Assembly (NCBI GenBank): GCA_026004655.1
Contig: BPJO01000002.1
Location: 186,001 to 250,000 of the forward strand
Direction: 5' to 3'
Source of the DNA: Phycisphaerae bacterium
GTDB taxonomy: Bacteria; Planctomycetota; Phycisphaerae; Tepidisphaerales; Tepidisphaeraceae
DNA: 64,000 bases
The notes beneath the pieces were generated by a model, which saw only the letters and a program-made list of their open reading frames with translations, was not told the DNA's origin and ran no database searches. Below, piece by piece: positions 38,374 through 48,161 of this stretch (positions are counted from its first letter, which is position 1; each line of letters begins with the position of its first letter). Position numbers and translations under genes: made by a program.

Positions 38374-39657
38374 ATGGATTATTTCAACTACAAAAACGGT
38401 GAGCTGTATTGTGAAGATGTTCCTGCTACCCGGATCGCCCAGGAGGTGGGAACAGCCTGTTACGTCTATTCCAAAGCGACCCTGCTCCACCATTTCAATC
38501 AGATCAAGCAGGCGTTTGGGGTATTGAATCCGACGATTTGCTTTTCGATTAAAAGCTGCGGAAATATCAACTTATGTCGAATCCTAGCCGAGCAAGGGAG
38601 CGGTTTCGATGTCACAAGCGGTGGGGAATTGTATCGTGCGCTCCAAGCCGGGGGAGATCCGAAAAAGATCATCTATGCGGGAGTGGGAAAGACCGATCAG
38701 GAGATCCGGGACGCGATCGAGGTCGGGATCGCTGCGTTTAACATTGAATCCGAGGCCGAAATCGAGAATATCGACCGTATCGCGGGTGAATTGGGTCGTC
38801 AGGCGATCGGCGCGGTCCGGATCAACCCCGACGTGGATCCCAAAACCCACGCCAAGACCACGACGGGTAAAAAAGAAACCAAGTTTGGTGTAGATATCGA
38901 ACGAGCCGAGCGGGTGTTCGACCAATATCGGGGATTGAAGCACCTCAGAATCGGTGGAATCCATATCCACATCGGTTCTCCGGTTTATGAGATCCAGCCG
39001 TATGTGGATGCAGTGAAAAAAGTGACCGCTTTAATAGACCGACTGACTGAAAAAGGGCATCGGATCGAATGGTTGGACTTAGGCGGGGGGTTTGCGGTGA
39101 ACTATAAAAACCCTGAACAGGCCAAACCGGTGACCGAACACGCCAAAGCCCTGATCCCGCTTCTGAAAGGTAAACCCTATCACATTGCGTTCGAACCGGG
39201 TCGATATATCGCCGGAAACGCCGGGATCCTGTTAACCAAGGTGTTGTACCGTAAGACCGGGGGCGCGAAACAATTCATCATCGTCGATGCCGGGATGAAT
39301 GACCTGATTCGTCCGACATTGTACGAAAGCTACCATTTCATCTGGCCGGTGAAACCCGATCCGAAGAACGTGATTGACCGTCGGGATTCTGAAAGGTTGC
39401 CCGTGGACGGTGAAATTGTGGACGTGGTCGGTCCGATCTGTGAAAGTGGAGATTACCTAGCCACGGAACGAGCCTTGCCTAAAACCCAACGGGGGGATTT
39501 GCTGGCCGTATTCACCGCAGGGGCATACGGTTTTGCGATGGCCAGCAATTACAACAACCGTCCACGGTTGCCTGAGGTCTTAGTGGACGGGGACACGTAT
39601 CGGATCATCCGTCGTCGAGAAACCTACGAAGACCTTGTCGCTGCCGAACGCGTATAG
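38374..39657 (+). CDS. lysA: Diaminopimelate decarboxylase
   Basis: TICFSIKSCGNINLCRILAEQGSGFDVTSGGELYRALQAG...GIHIHIGSP...LDLGGGFAVNY...EPGRYIAGNAGILLTKVLY...GPICESGD. Confidence 0.95.
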   Translation: MDYFNYKNGELYCEDVPATRIAQEVGTACYVYSKATLLHHFNQIKQAFGVLNPTICFSIKSCGNINLCRILAEQGSGFDVTSGGELYRALQAGGDPKKIIYAGVGKTDQEIRDAIEVGIAAFNIESEAEIENIDRIAGELGRQAIGAVRINPDVDPKTHAKTTTGKKETKFGVDIERAERVFDQYRGLKHLRIGGIHIHIGSPVYEIQPYVDAVKKVTALIDRLTEKGHRIEWLDLGGGFAVNYKNPEQAKPVTEHAKALIPLLKGKPYHIAFEPGRYIAGNAGILLTKVLYRKTGGAKQFIIVDAGMNDLIRPTLYESYHFIWPVKPDPKNVIDRRDSERLPVDGEIVDVVGPICESGDYLATERALPKTQRGDLLAVFTAGAYGFAMASNYNNRPRLPEVLVDGDTYRIIRRRETYEDLVAAERV

Positions 39658-39693
39658 CGAGTCAACGTTTAATAATGGGACATTCCTCTTCTC

Positions 39694-40704
39694 TCAGGGA
39701 GAAAATGAAGAGGCTTGGGACCATTTTTGAAGTTCCTCTGCCACACGGGTCTGTTTTCCGTTCAAAGCCAAAGATTTGCGCAACAGTTCCACGGCTGCAA
39801 CACGGTAGTTGTCGTCAGTAAAACCCGACAGTTCATACTGACGGATGAAGTTGGAGGCCAGAGCATTCAATGCCGGTATATATCGGGGATCCTGAGCGAG
39901 AACCGAATCCAGTGTCGTTTTGGCCAGATCAAAATCCCCGACGGAGGTGTATGCTTCTGCCAAACGCGTGAGAGTAAAAGGGGTCTTATTCTTGGAAACG
40001 ACTTGTTCCCAGAGCAATTTAGCTTCGCCGACCTTTCTCTGCGCCGAAAGGTTATTCGCCAGATTCTGAAGGATGGTTTGGGAATCGGGATCGCGTTCCA
40101 AGGCCTTTCGATAAGCCGTTTCGGCCAGGACCAGGCTGTTCCGTGCATCAAGCGCCACACCCAAATTAGACCAAGCGACGGACGAACTGGGATTGATTTG
40201 AGTGGCCTTGTCCAGATAACGAACCGCCTGATCGACTTCTCCCAACGCCAGGTAAACCGTTCCGAGGTTCATGTTGGATTTGAAGTCCTGTGGGTCAAGT
40301 TCCAACCCCTTAAGGTAAGCAACGGCCGCTTCTTTGAACCGGGAAAGAAACTGGTAACAAACGCCAAGATAATAATGGTTGTTCAGGGTATAAGGGTCGA
40401 TACGGGCCAGGACTTCATATTGCCGGGCCGCAGCAGTGTAGTTGTTTTGTGTACGGTAAATTTCCCCCAAAAGAACCCTGGGCATCCGAAGATCGGGGTT
40501 ATTGATGATAGCGGATTCGAGCGACTGTCTCGCTAGTTCGATTTCCCCCCTTTTGTACGCCTGATAACCTTGAATGTACTGGTCCAACCCCCGTGTGGCC
40601 GATGAAGATACAGGTCGGCGAGTAGGTTGGGTTGCACACCCGGTGAGCAGAATGAGCACAATAGCAACAGTGGCCCGTCCGGGCAGATGAGTCCGATGGA
40701 TCAT
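39694..40704 (-). CDS. TPR-repeat lipoprotein
   Basis: VLILLTGCATQ lipobox; successive TPRs (AARQYEVLARIDPYTLNNHYYLGVCYQFLSRFKEAAVAYLKGLELDPQD). Confidence 0.88.
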   Translation of the reverse strand: MIHRTHLPGRATVAIVLILLTGCATQPTRRPVSSSATRGLDQYIQGYQAYKRGEIELARQSLESAIINNPDLRMPRVLLGEIYRTQNNYTAAARQYEVLARIDPYTLNNHYYLGVCYQFLSRFKEAAVAYLKGLELDPQDFKSNMNLGTVYLALGEVDQAVRYLDKATQINPSSSVAWSNLGVALDARNSLVLAETAYRKALERDPDSQTILQNLANNLSAQRKVGEAKLLWEQVVSKNKTPFTLTRLAEAYTSVGDFDLAKTTLDSVLAQDPRYIPALNALASNFIRQYELSGFTDDNYRVAAVELLRKSLALNGKQTRVAEELQKWSQASSFSP

Positions 40705-40924
40705 GGTGCGCCTCTTCCCACAAGAACTAATCACTATAGATCGAGGGAAAAGACGAGGCAATTCGTCAAAGAAGCAGGAAGGTGTTTTTGAAGCGTTTTT
40801 TTGGCTTTTCAACCGAAAAGAACTGGAATAGCCTGGTGAGCTTCACTCGGCTCTGAGCGCACGGTTGAACAAAGGTCGGTTCTGAGAAGGTCAGAAGTTC
40901 GGCGATTTCAAGAAGGACTGTCCA

Positions 40925-42763
40925 ATGAAAGCACGGATGATATTCAGTAGGTGCCTGGTGCTGATGGCTTTGATGAGCGGAAATGCTTTTGCCGACGAAT
41001 CGGTTTCAGCACCCATTCAGAACCCGGGTACGGGACACCACGGACACAAAGTCGGATTTGTGCCTGTGACTGCTGAACTGGACACCCCGGTAACTTGGAG
41101 CAGTCGGCTGGATTTTTTCACAAATTACGGGACTTACATGCCCCGGTTGCATTGCATGGTCCGAGCCGATGGTCGTCCGGATTGGCCCTGGATTATTGTT
41201 TATGTGGTGTTGAATATCGGGGTATTGACCGGGTATTTGATGATCTTTCGTTTTTGGTGCAAGAGCTATTATTCCGAGGCCCCGATCGATCGGAATCCGG
41301 CTTTAATGAACCTCGCGTTGATTTTTTTGTTGTGTGCGACGACCGGTTATTTGCTTTCGATTATCATGTTCTGGTGGCCTGCATATCGGTTGCAGGCATT
41401 ATTTCTGGCGGTTCTGGCGGTAGTGACCTGGGCATTTGCCTCCAAGGCCGGGGGGCTTCGGGCGAGTTTCTCGGCATTTCGTCTGGAGCGAGAACTACAG
41501 GAATCATTGCGTCAACGGGCCGTCGAGCTGGAACGCCTGGTCGCCGAGCGAACCGCCGAAGCGGAAAAAGCTAAACAAGAAGCCATCCAGGCCAACGAAG
41601 CCAAAAGCCGGTTCGTGGCCCACGTGTCTCACGAAATACGCACGCCCCTGACCGCCATGCTCGGTTACACCACGTTGTTGGGCGAGAAAAAGGATCTGGA
41701 CGATTCGACCCGATACGAATACATCAACACGGTTCGAAATGCAGGGGAGCACCTGCTCGGAATCATCAACGACATACTCGATTTGTCGAAGGTCGAAGCC
41801 GGGAAACTTGATCTCAACATTACCCCCTGTGATATCCGGTCGATCGCCGGTCAAGTGGTGCGATTATTTGAAGCCCGCGCGTCCGAGAAAGGGTTGAAAC
41901 TCGAATTGACTGTCGAACCGGACGTTCCCCAAGCACTGATGTTCGACGCGATTCGTGTCCGTCAGATCCTGTCCAATCTGGTCAGCAACGCGATCAAATA
42001 CACCGAGCAGGGGCGCGTGGATATGGTCGTGAAATACGAGTTCAATCAGTTGATTCTGCAGGTCCGGGATACCGGATCGGGTATCTCGGAAGATCGTTGC
42101 AAGGACCTGTTCAAACCATTTGTCCAGCTGGATCAGTCGATGTCCCGTCGCCAGGGAGGAACCGGACTGGGGCTGGTGATCTGCAGACGGTTTGCCGAAC
42201 GGATGGGCGGGACAGTCACCGTCCAAAGCAAGGTCGGTCGGGGTTCGACCTTTACAGTCTCTATCCCCGCACCTTTGGCTGAAGGGGCCATCCCTGTCGA
42301 GGATTCAAACGAACAGGGTCTAAAAAGTAATGTGCTTTCAGGAAAAACGATCCTGGTGGCTGAGGACCATCCTCGGCTGAGACAACTGACTACGTTCTGC
42401 ATTGAAAAAGCCGGTGCAACCGTCATCACCGCAACGAACGGTGATCAGGTACTGCTCGAGGCTTCAAAAACGAACGTCGATCTGATCCTGATGGACATGC
42501 AAATGCCCATCCGCGACGGTTACTCAACGGCCAGGATCCTGAGAGAACGAGGATATACCGGTCCGATTGTAGCATTTACCGCACACGCGTTTGCGAGCGA
42601 AAAAAATGCTTGCCTCGAGGCGGGGTGTTCGCATTGTCTAACCAAACCCTTTGACCCCGCTCGTTTGGCCCCGACACTGGCGGAGTACATCCGTTCCATG
42701 GAGCATGTCGCGTCGTCTTTCGCAAACAAAGGAATAATTGTAGCCGAAGGCGGGGGGATCTAG
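40925..42763 (+). CDS. Hybrid sensor histidine kinase/response regulator with multi-TM, ethylene-receptor-like N-terminus
   Basis: Three-TM region, [41 protein letters not shown], receiver domain [13 protein letters not shown]...[23 protein letters not shown]...KPFDP. Confidence 0.94.
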   Translation: MKARMIFSRCLVLMALMSGNAFADESVSAPIQNPGTGHHGHKVGFVPVTAELDTPVTWSSRLDFFTNYGTYMPRLHCMVRADGRPDWPWIIVYVVLNIGVLTGYLMIFRFWCKSYYSEAPIDRNPALMNLALIFLLCATTGYLLSIIMFWWPAYRLQALFLAVLAVVTWAFASKAGGLRASFSAFRLERELQESLRQRAVELERLVAERTAEAEKAKQEAIQANEAKSRFVAHVSHEIRTPLTAMLGYTTLLGEKKDLDDSTRYEYINTVRNAGEHLLGIINDILDLSKVEAGKLDLNITPCDIRSIAGQVVRLFEARASEKGLKLELTVEPDVPQALMFDAIRVRQILSNLVSNAIKYTEQGRVDMVVKYEFNQLILQVRDTGSGISEDRCKDLFKPFVQLDQSMSRRQGGTGLGLVICRRFAERMGGTVTVQSKVGRGSTFTVSIPAPLAEGAIPVEDSNEQGLKSNVLSGKTILVAEDHPRLRQLTTFCIEKAGATVITATNGDQVLLEASKTNVDLILMDMQMPIRDGYSTARILRERGYTGPIVAFTAHAFASEKNACLEAGCSHCLTKPFDPARLAPTLAEYIRSMEHVASSFANKGIIVAEGGGI

Positions 42764-42969
42764 AATCAGTCTGTTTCTTGGCTTTCCTCGGATTAAACAA
42801 GGACAAGAAGAGGTAAAAACGTAAATCATTTCCAAATAAAGCTTTACGATCTTTTGGTTGGTCGTCGGTTCTTGGCGAGGGGGGGTTATTCATAGAAAAA
42901 GGCGTTTTTCTGGATTCACAAGCGGCTATACTCTAAAAATAAAGGCAAGGCGCCTTCAGGAGCCGGCTG

Positions 42970-43236
42970 ATGTTGAACGATGTTCATCCTCCTCCACTGG
43001 ACAATGACCAGGAAAAAGTTTCTTCGAAAAACCACACGAAGCATTTGACTCCTCAAATGAACTCCCGAGAACCGGGTCGTCATCATGCGCGGTTTTTGGG
43101 TGAACCAACACGGACCGACCCGATCTATGAAACACCGTTGGAAGAACGGGCAAGTAATTTCAGTATCACGTTGAGCCTGATCGTTCTGGGGCTGGCTGCG
43201 GCTTTGTTGGGATCGATCTGGTGGATGTTAAAATAA
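42970..43236 (+). CDS. Small C-terminally anchored membrane protein
   Basis: 88 aa with C-terminal TM ITLSLIVLGLAAALLGSIWWMLK. Confidence 0.5.
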   Translation: MLNDVHPPPLDNDQEKVSSKNHTKHLTPQMNSREPGRHHARFLGEPTRTDPIYETPLEERASNFSITLSLIVLGLAAALLGSIWWMLK

Positions 43237-43238
43237 GA

Positions 43239-44372
43239 TCACAGATCGGGATTGGTCGGGCGGGTAGCGGGTTCAAATCCTTCCTGTTTCATTTGTTGTC
43301 GGAGGATTTCAATTGCTTTTTGGCGTTTGCTTTTTAAGTATTGTTGGACGTCCGAAGGGAGCTCATTTTCCGGAAGCAGGACCTGAACTCCGTCAATCGT
43401 CATGATGGTCGTGACTCGGTTGGAAGACGGGCTTGGAGTGGAGGTAGAGTTCCAGATATAGACGCCGGAATCATTCGCGACGTAACCCAATCCGGTAAAC
43501 CCGCAGATGCTTTCAAGGGCTTGTCGGACGCTTACATTTTCTAGAACGAGCTTGATGGTCCGCGCTTCGGGAGGAATGCGTTGAACCGCTCCGGGTTCGA
43601 TGGAAAAATCGACGCCGCTTCGACGCGATAGTTCGGTCAATACCTGAGCCACATCTACCCCGGAAAAACGGGCGGAAACGGGTTTGTCCAGGAGCGTACG
43701 GACCAATTCTTCTTTCGGGCGGATGATCACGCCTAACCCCCAAGGGTACCAGGTGTTGCGAGTCTGTTTGTGAACTTCCTCCAGTACGTCCAGCATCGAC
43801 TGTCCTTTGAATGTTTTGATGATGACTGGATCAGAGGCTTCAGTCCGATTTTCAAGTAAAGGGGAAGGTGAACCACCGATGGAAACAAAATGAGCGTCAA
43901 GTGTCGCAGCGATTTCGGAAAGCGTTTGATCCCGCCCGGCCTGGGGATAGGGGGTCGAAGCCAGCAAGTCAATGATCTTCAGCTCATCGGCTTTGGCCCG
44001 CTCGGCCAGTCGTGCCAGAGCCGGTAACGGTTCGATCAACACTTCCTGATCCGTTACCGTAAACCGAAGGCCCAGCTTCTGGGTGATGGCGGATAAGGAG
44101 TTTCGAAGCGTCTGTTGCGAGATTCTGGCGGTCAATTTGGTTTGCTCTCCCCACGGAAGCATGTCATAAGCCCGTCGAGTGACACGAATGGGCACGCCGG
44201 TCTTGTCTTCGATATTCTTCAGAGCCTGAGGAAGTGTTGCGTCCAGATCCAGTTCGACAATCTTGTCCAAAGCTTCGTTGATCAGTGCCGAGCTGTTTTG
44301 TCCGTAAACGAATCCGGGAAGAGTCAGAATTACAAAAAGTGGCAAATATCGCTTAAGCATGACGGTTCTCAT
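43239..44372 (-). CDS. Secreted protein with STN/secretin-N-like modules, no secretin domain
   Basis: Signal peptide; LDATLPQALKNIEDKTGVPIRVT; FSGVDVAQVLTELSRRSGVDFSIEPGAVQ...VLENVSVRQALESICGFTGLGYVANDSGVYIWN. Confidence 0.75.
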   Translation of the reverse strand: MRTVMLKRYLPLFVILTLPGFVYGQNSSALINEALDKIVELDLDATLPQALKNIEDKTGVPIRVTRRAYDMLPWGEQTKLTARISQQTLRNSLSAITQKLGLRFTVTDQEVLIEPLPALARLAERAKADELKIIDLLASTPYPQAGRDQTLSEIAATLDAHFVSIGGSPSPLLENRTEASDPVIIKTFKGQSMLDVLEEVHKQTRNTWYPWGLGVIIRPKEELVRTLLDKPVSARFSGVDVAQVLTELSRRSGVDFSIEPGAVQRIPPEARTIKLVLENVSVRQALESICGFTGLGYVANDSGVYIWNSTSTPSPSSNRVTTIMTIDGVQVLLPENELPSDVQQYLKSKRQKAIEILRQQMKQEGFEPATRPTNPDL

Positions 44373-44415
44373 GGGTCAAGACCAGAATACCATGCAATCG
44401 TTAGTCGAGTAAAAA

Positions 44416-45198
44416 TCAATCAGGCCGGTCAGGTCGGGATAACCGGGGGACGAACTGGTTCTCGGCCTGGCGGGCCGCTGCAATCAGCTCTCCCCGGGAA
44501 CTGACCCTGAACCGCTGGTGGAGGGCTTTGACATAATTGTGGACGGTGTGAGGACTGATTTCCAATCGGAAAGCGATCTGTTTTTCGCTAAGTCCCTGTA
44601 CCAATAGTTCGAGCGTCTGTCGAAGTCGAGGGGCTAAAGTGCGGGCAGGGTCGGTGGTCTGATCCAGAACGTCCTTTCGCCAGAACCGTCCGAGTTCGGC
44701 ATGTAGCAACCGCAGCAGTCGGTGATCGGAGGGAGTGAAGGGTTGAGATTGCCCGCCCCGGTGCACTCCGATCTGGTCGATCGCCAACAGGTGCGGAAGC
44801 GGCTGATTCGACAGAATAAACGTGGTGCCCTGGTGTATGGGATGCAATGGTTGAATGGACACCCGACGGTCCAGAGTCGGGACCTGATCGCGGATCATCA
44901 CGTCAAAAACCGAGGGATCGGTTTCCTGCGTCACGGATTCGATTCGCCAGGTCTGACCGTCCGCACCAGTACCCCAGCCGAGGTCATACACTTCCCAAAC
45001 CCCGTTCTGAGTGGTGGGAGAGACATAAATTTCGGAACTGACGACCAACTCAGCTCGGAAAAACCGAACGAGTTCCCTGACCATCAGAGGACGCCATTGG
45101 TTCGGATCGTCCCCGAGTCGCCGGATCTCCGCCAACAGACGGAAAATCCAACGAACATCACGAAGTTTGAGGGGCGCATGCCTCACGGGTGCTATCAT
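44416..45198 (-). CDS. LuxR-family HTH transcriptional regulator
   Basis: C-terminal LAPRLRQTLELLVQGLSEKQIAFRLEISPHTVHNYVKALHQRFRVSSRGELIAAA. Confidence 0.9.
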   Translation of the reverse strand: MIAPVRHAPLKLRDVRWIFRLLAEIRRLGDDPNQWRPLMVRELVRFFRAELVVSSEIYVSPTTQNGVWEVYDLGWGTGADGQTWRIESVTQETDPSVFDVMIRDQVPTLDRRVSIQPLHPIHQGTTFILSNQPLPHLLAIDQIGVHRGGQSQPFTPSDHRLLRLLHAELGRFWRKDVLDQTTDPARTLAPRLRQTLELLVQGLSEKQIAFRLEISPHTVHNYVKALHQRFRVSSRGELIAAARQAENQFVPRLSRPDRPD

Positions 45199-45345
45199 AA
45201 TCGTGCTTCGTCATGGCAAAAAGTCGTTATTACTAATTTGTTAGTTGAGTGAATACGGACCGATTTCGCGTAAACTATCAATGACTGACACGAACTCCGA
45301 AAGGGTTCCAGTTTTGACAAACGGATGTCGGATCGAGGAGTCAAG

Positions 45346-46950
45346 ATGAAACACGTCTGGATGTTCACCTTTGCGTTGATCATTAGCTCGCTGGTGGTTG
45401 CCCAGTCCAACACCCCTAACCCCGCTTCACCAACGGTTCCAACGGGCATTGAGCTTGGTCAACGGGTCAGCGGAATGTGGGACATCTCATTCCGACCCTT
45501 TAAAGACGCCAAACAGATTGATCGAGCTGTTCCGTCCGAGCTGATGCGTTTTGTTCATGACAAAAAAGGCTGGTCTTTGGTATTCGACCGGGCCGAGTTG
45601 CCTTCGCCTATTCCGCTTCGAGACACCCGTTCGTCCACCGGGTTGGATCAGCCCGGTTATCTGACGGCCGCTATCAATTTGATCCGTTCGAATGATCCTT
45701 CTGCCGACATTCTTCGGACCGACATTCTGGACACGGGTAAATTGAAAATCGGTTTGATCGTGGCGCATGTGCGTGTTCAGGATAAACATTCGTTGATGCA
45801 ACAGGCGCTGATCGAGATCACGCCGAGGCTTTATTATTCGATCGTGATGCATGCTTCTGCTCCGGAGCGTGATCTGGATCAATCCGATACCGTTCGTGAA
45901 GCGGCCGAGGTTTTCAAGGCTATTGTGGACAGCATCGAACCGGTAGACCTCAGCGCCATTCGTCAGGATCAGGACGAACGTCTGTTCCGCACCCGTGCGC
46001 TGTTTGTCAATTGGACGCGCAACGCGATCCTGTCGTCGTTACGTCCCGAGCAGTTTCTCCGATTCCTGCGTCAGAATGATCAGGGTCAGTGGGAAGACAT
46101 GGGGTATGCGTACGTGGTCGAAGAACCAGCCAACGGGCTTCCGCGAAGCGGATCGGTACAAGCGCCTGTTCCTGCGGAATCGGCAGAGGGATTCCGCGTT
46201 GGGATGCGGATTCGTTCCATCCCCGAAACGGGAAAAACCGTCGACGTCGAATCCTGGATGTATGTCAGTTTTGACCGCCGACACGAAGTCTGGTCCAACA
46301 CCAGTCTGATGCGCAACCCCGGTGCTGCTACGTCGCGCGAGCGGGAAGTGTGGTTCACCGAGATCGGGGCCAGTGATGTCGAGAAACAACGGGTTTTTGA
46401 CCGAAAACTCCGTGCAGAAGATTTCAAGGAAGTGGACCAACTCAACCGCCAGCGGAATGAAAAAGATCCGGAGTTTGTCCCATTTCGTGAAGTCGAAAGG
46501 TACAAATTGCTGGTTCGTACCGAAAGTCGAAATGCGGTCGCGCCTCCTCTACAACGGGAGTTGCCTCCTTTTTACCTCCCCCAAGCTTTGGGGTCGATTC
46601 TACCCAGACTCTTGCCACTGAGAACGTCTACCGGTTATCTGTTTGCCACCTACAACAGCGACAATCGTCAGGTCATGCTGAAGTATGTGGATGTCGGTCT
46701 GGAACAGACAGTTACATTAAATGACAAAAACCGTCTGGCGATTCCGATCACCGAACGACTCGGTTCGGACGGGCCTAAGACCGTTCATTATGTGTCATCC
46801 GATGGGGATTATCTGGGTTCGATCAACCAGCAGATGAAGATTAAGATTCTCCCCACGACTCGAGAGGAATTAATGCGTCTTTGGAAAGACGCCAATCTGA
46901 GCAAACCGTCCGATGTCAAACAGACGGACCAACCGGAGCCGAATCGTTGA
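45346..46950 (+). CDS. Large secreted hypothetical protein
   Basis: Signal peptide MKHVWMFTFALIISSLVVAQS, 530+ aa with no recognised family. Confidence 0.75.
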   Translation: MKHVWMFTFALIISSLVVAQSNTPNPASPTVPTGIELGQRVSGMWDISFRPFKDAKQIDRAVPSELMRFVHDKKGWSLVFDRAELPSPIPLRDTRSSTGLDQPGYLTAAINLIRSNDPSADILRTDILDTGKLKIGLIVAHVRVQDKHSLMQQALIEITPRLYYSIVMHASAPERDLDQSDTVREAAEVFKAIVDSIEPVDLSAIRQDQDERLFRTRALFVNWTRNAILSSLRPEQFLRFLRQNDQGQWEDMGYAYVVEEPANGLPRSGSVQAPVPAESAEGFRVGMRIRSIPETGKTVDVESWMYVSFDRRHEVWSNTSLMRNPGAATSREREVWFTEIGASDVEKQRVFDRKLRAEDFKEVDQLNRQRNEKDPEFVPFREVERYKLLVRTESRNAVAPPLQRELPPFYLPQALGSILPRLLPLRTSTGYLFATYNSDNRQVMLKYVDVGLEQTVTLNDKNRLAIPITERLGSDGPKTVHYVSSDGDYLGSINQQMKIKILPTTREELMRLWKDANLSKPSDVKQTDQPEPNR

Positions 46951-47022
46951 GCTTGATCCATCAATTTACCAATGGCTACTTTCTCGATCGGAATACTGGG
47001 GATTGATGGACGGGTCGACTGT

Positions 47023-47604
47023 TCAGGTTTCGCCAAGGGCCCACGCGTCGAAATAATCACACATCGCGTGATAGATCATTTTGTGGGCTTCCTGGACCCG
47101 GGCCGTTCGTGGGGAAGGAATAACCAGTGCGATATCGCAAAGCGACCGGGCCTTTCCTCCGTCTTTCCCGAGGAATCCGATGGTATGAAGTTGTATCTTT
47201 CGAGCACATTCCAAAGCCCGAAGGATGTTCGGACTGTTACCGCTGGTCGTGATCCCGATGAACACATCGCCGGCTTTTCCCAAAGCCTCGATCTGACGGG
47301 AAAAAACATGCTCAAATCCCATGTCATTTCCCGCACAGGTGACCGTGGTCGGGTCCAGTAAAGCCAAGGCCGGCAATGCTTTGCGGTCGCGGTGGTACCG
47401 GACCACCAGTTCCTCGGCAAAATGCATAGCATCGGCGGCGCTACCGCCGTTTCCTGCAAACAACACTTTGTTTCCGGATTCCCAGGACCGGATCATCAGA
47501 CGCACGATCTGTCCGATCGTGCCCGACAAAGACCTCAACCGGGCTTGCAATTCCAGACTTTCGTCCAAGGCTGTTTCAAAAAAACGTTCGGGGGTAGGTT
47601 TCAT
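47023..47604 (-). CDS. gmhA: SIS-domain phosphoheptose isomerase
   Basis: GNKVLFAGNGGSAADAMHFAEELVVRYHRDRKALPALALLDPTTVTCAGNDMGFEHVFSRQIEALG...GITTSGNSPNILRALE. Confidence 0.93.
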   Translation of the reverse strand: MKPTPERFFETALDESLELQARLRSLSGTIGQIVRLMIRSWESGNKVLFAGNGGSAADAMHFAEELVVRYHRDRKALPALALLDPTTVTCAGNDMGFEHVFSRQIEALGKAGDVFIGITTSGNSPNILRALECARKIQLHTIGFLGKDGGKARSLCDIALVIPSPRTARVQEAHKMIYHAMCDYFDAWALGET

Positions 47605-48161
47605 TCCTGTTCGGCTTTCTGGTCAGACGAATAAAAGTCGAGGTAGAAGTACAGAAGATCTTTCCCGGCGTAACTACGGGTTCTCCCGTGTCGGAAATGG
47701 AACTTGTCAAAAAGTTTGATGGCAGGTTCACGCTCGATAAACGTGTCCAACGCGACTTTGAGATAGTTGTTTTCCCTGCAAAACTTCAAAGCCTGCTCGA
47801 GCAAAGCCGAACCAATACCCCGTCTACGATGGGACGCAGCTACACGCAGACGTCTGATCTCGCCAACCCCGTCCGACTGCATCACACCGATCATTCCGAC
47901 GATCTGTCCGTCATGCGTTTCTGCCACCCAGAAATGATTTCCCGGAACTCGCAGATAAGCCCCGTCGATGTCGTCGATATCGAGTCCTGTATCGTTTTCG
48001 GCGATTTGTCCCCCGATCAATCCTTCCCGGTACAGGCGTCTGCAAGCCTCCAGATCACCAGGTCGAAACGACCGGATGGAATAGCCTGTATTCGACGGAT
48101 TCTGTCCCATAAAAAGATTGTAGCAAACCTGATCTAAAATGTATTGTAAGATGAAATTCAA
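47601..48161 (-). CDS. GNAT family N-acetyltransferase
   Basis: YSIRSFRPGDLEACRRLY...EIRRLRVAASHRRRGIGSALLEQALKFCRENNYLKVALDT; more likely start MGQNPSNTG at 48110. Confidence 0.92.
   Translation of the reverse strand: MNFILQYILDQVCYNLFMGQNPSNTGYSIRSFRPGDLEACRRLYREGLIGGQIAENDTGLDIDDIDGAYLRVPGNHFWVAETHDGQIVGMIGVMQSDGVGEIRRLRVAASHRRRGIGSALLEQALKFCRENNYLKVALDTFIEREPAIKLFDKFHFRHGRTRSYAGKDLLYFYLDFYSSDQKAEQE

Noticed and set aside
39715-40536. 273-aa plus-strand ORF
   Set aside because: Antisense to the TPR lipoprotein at 39694-40704; composition is not protein-like.
43268-43290. tRNA T-arm-like GGGTTCAAATCC
   Set aside because: Lies within the 3' end of the STN-protein CDS on the other strand, with no acceptor stem or anticodon arm. 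No tRNA found in the window.
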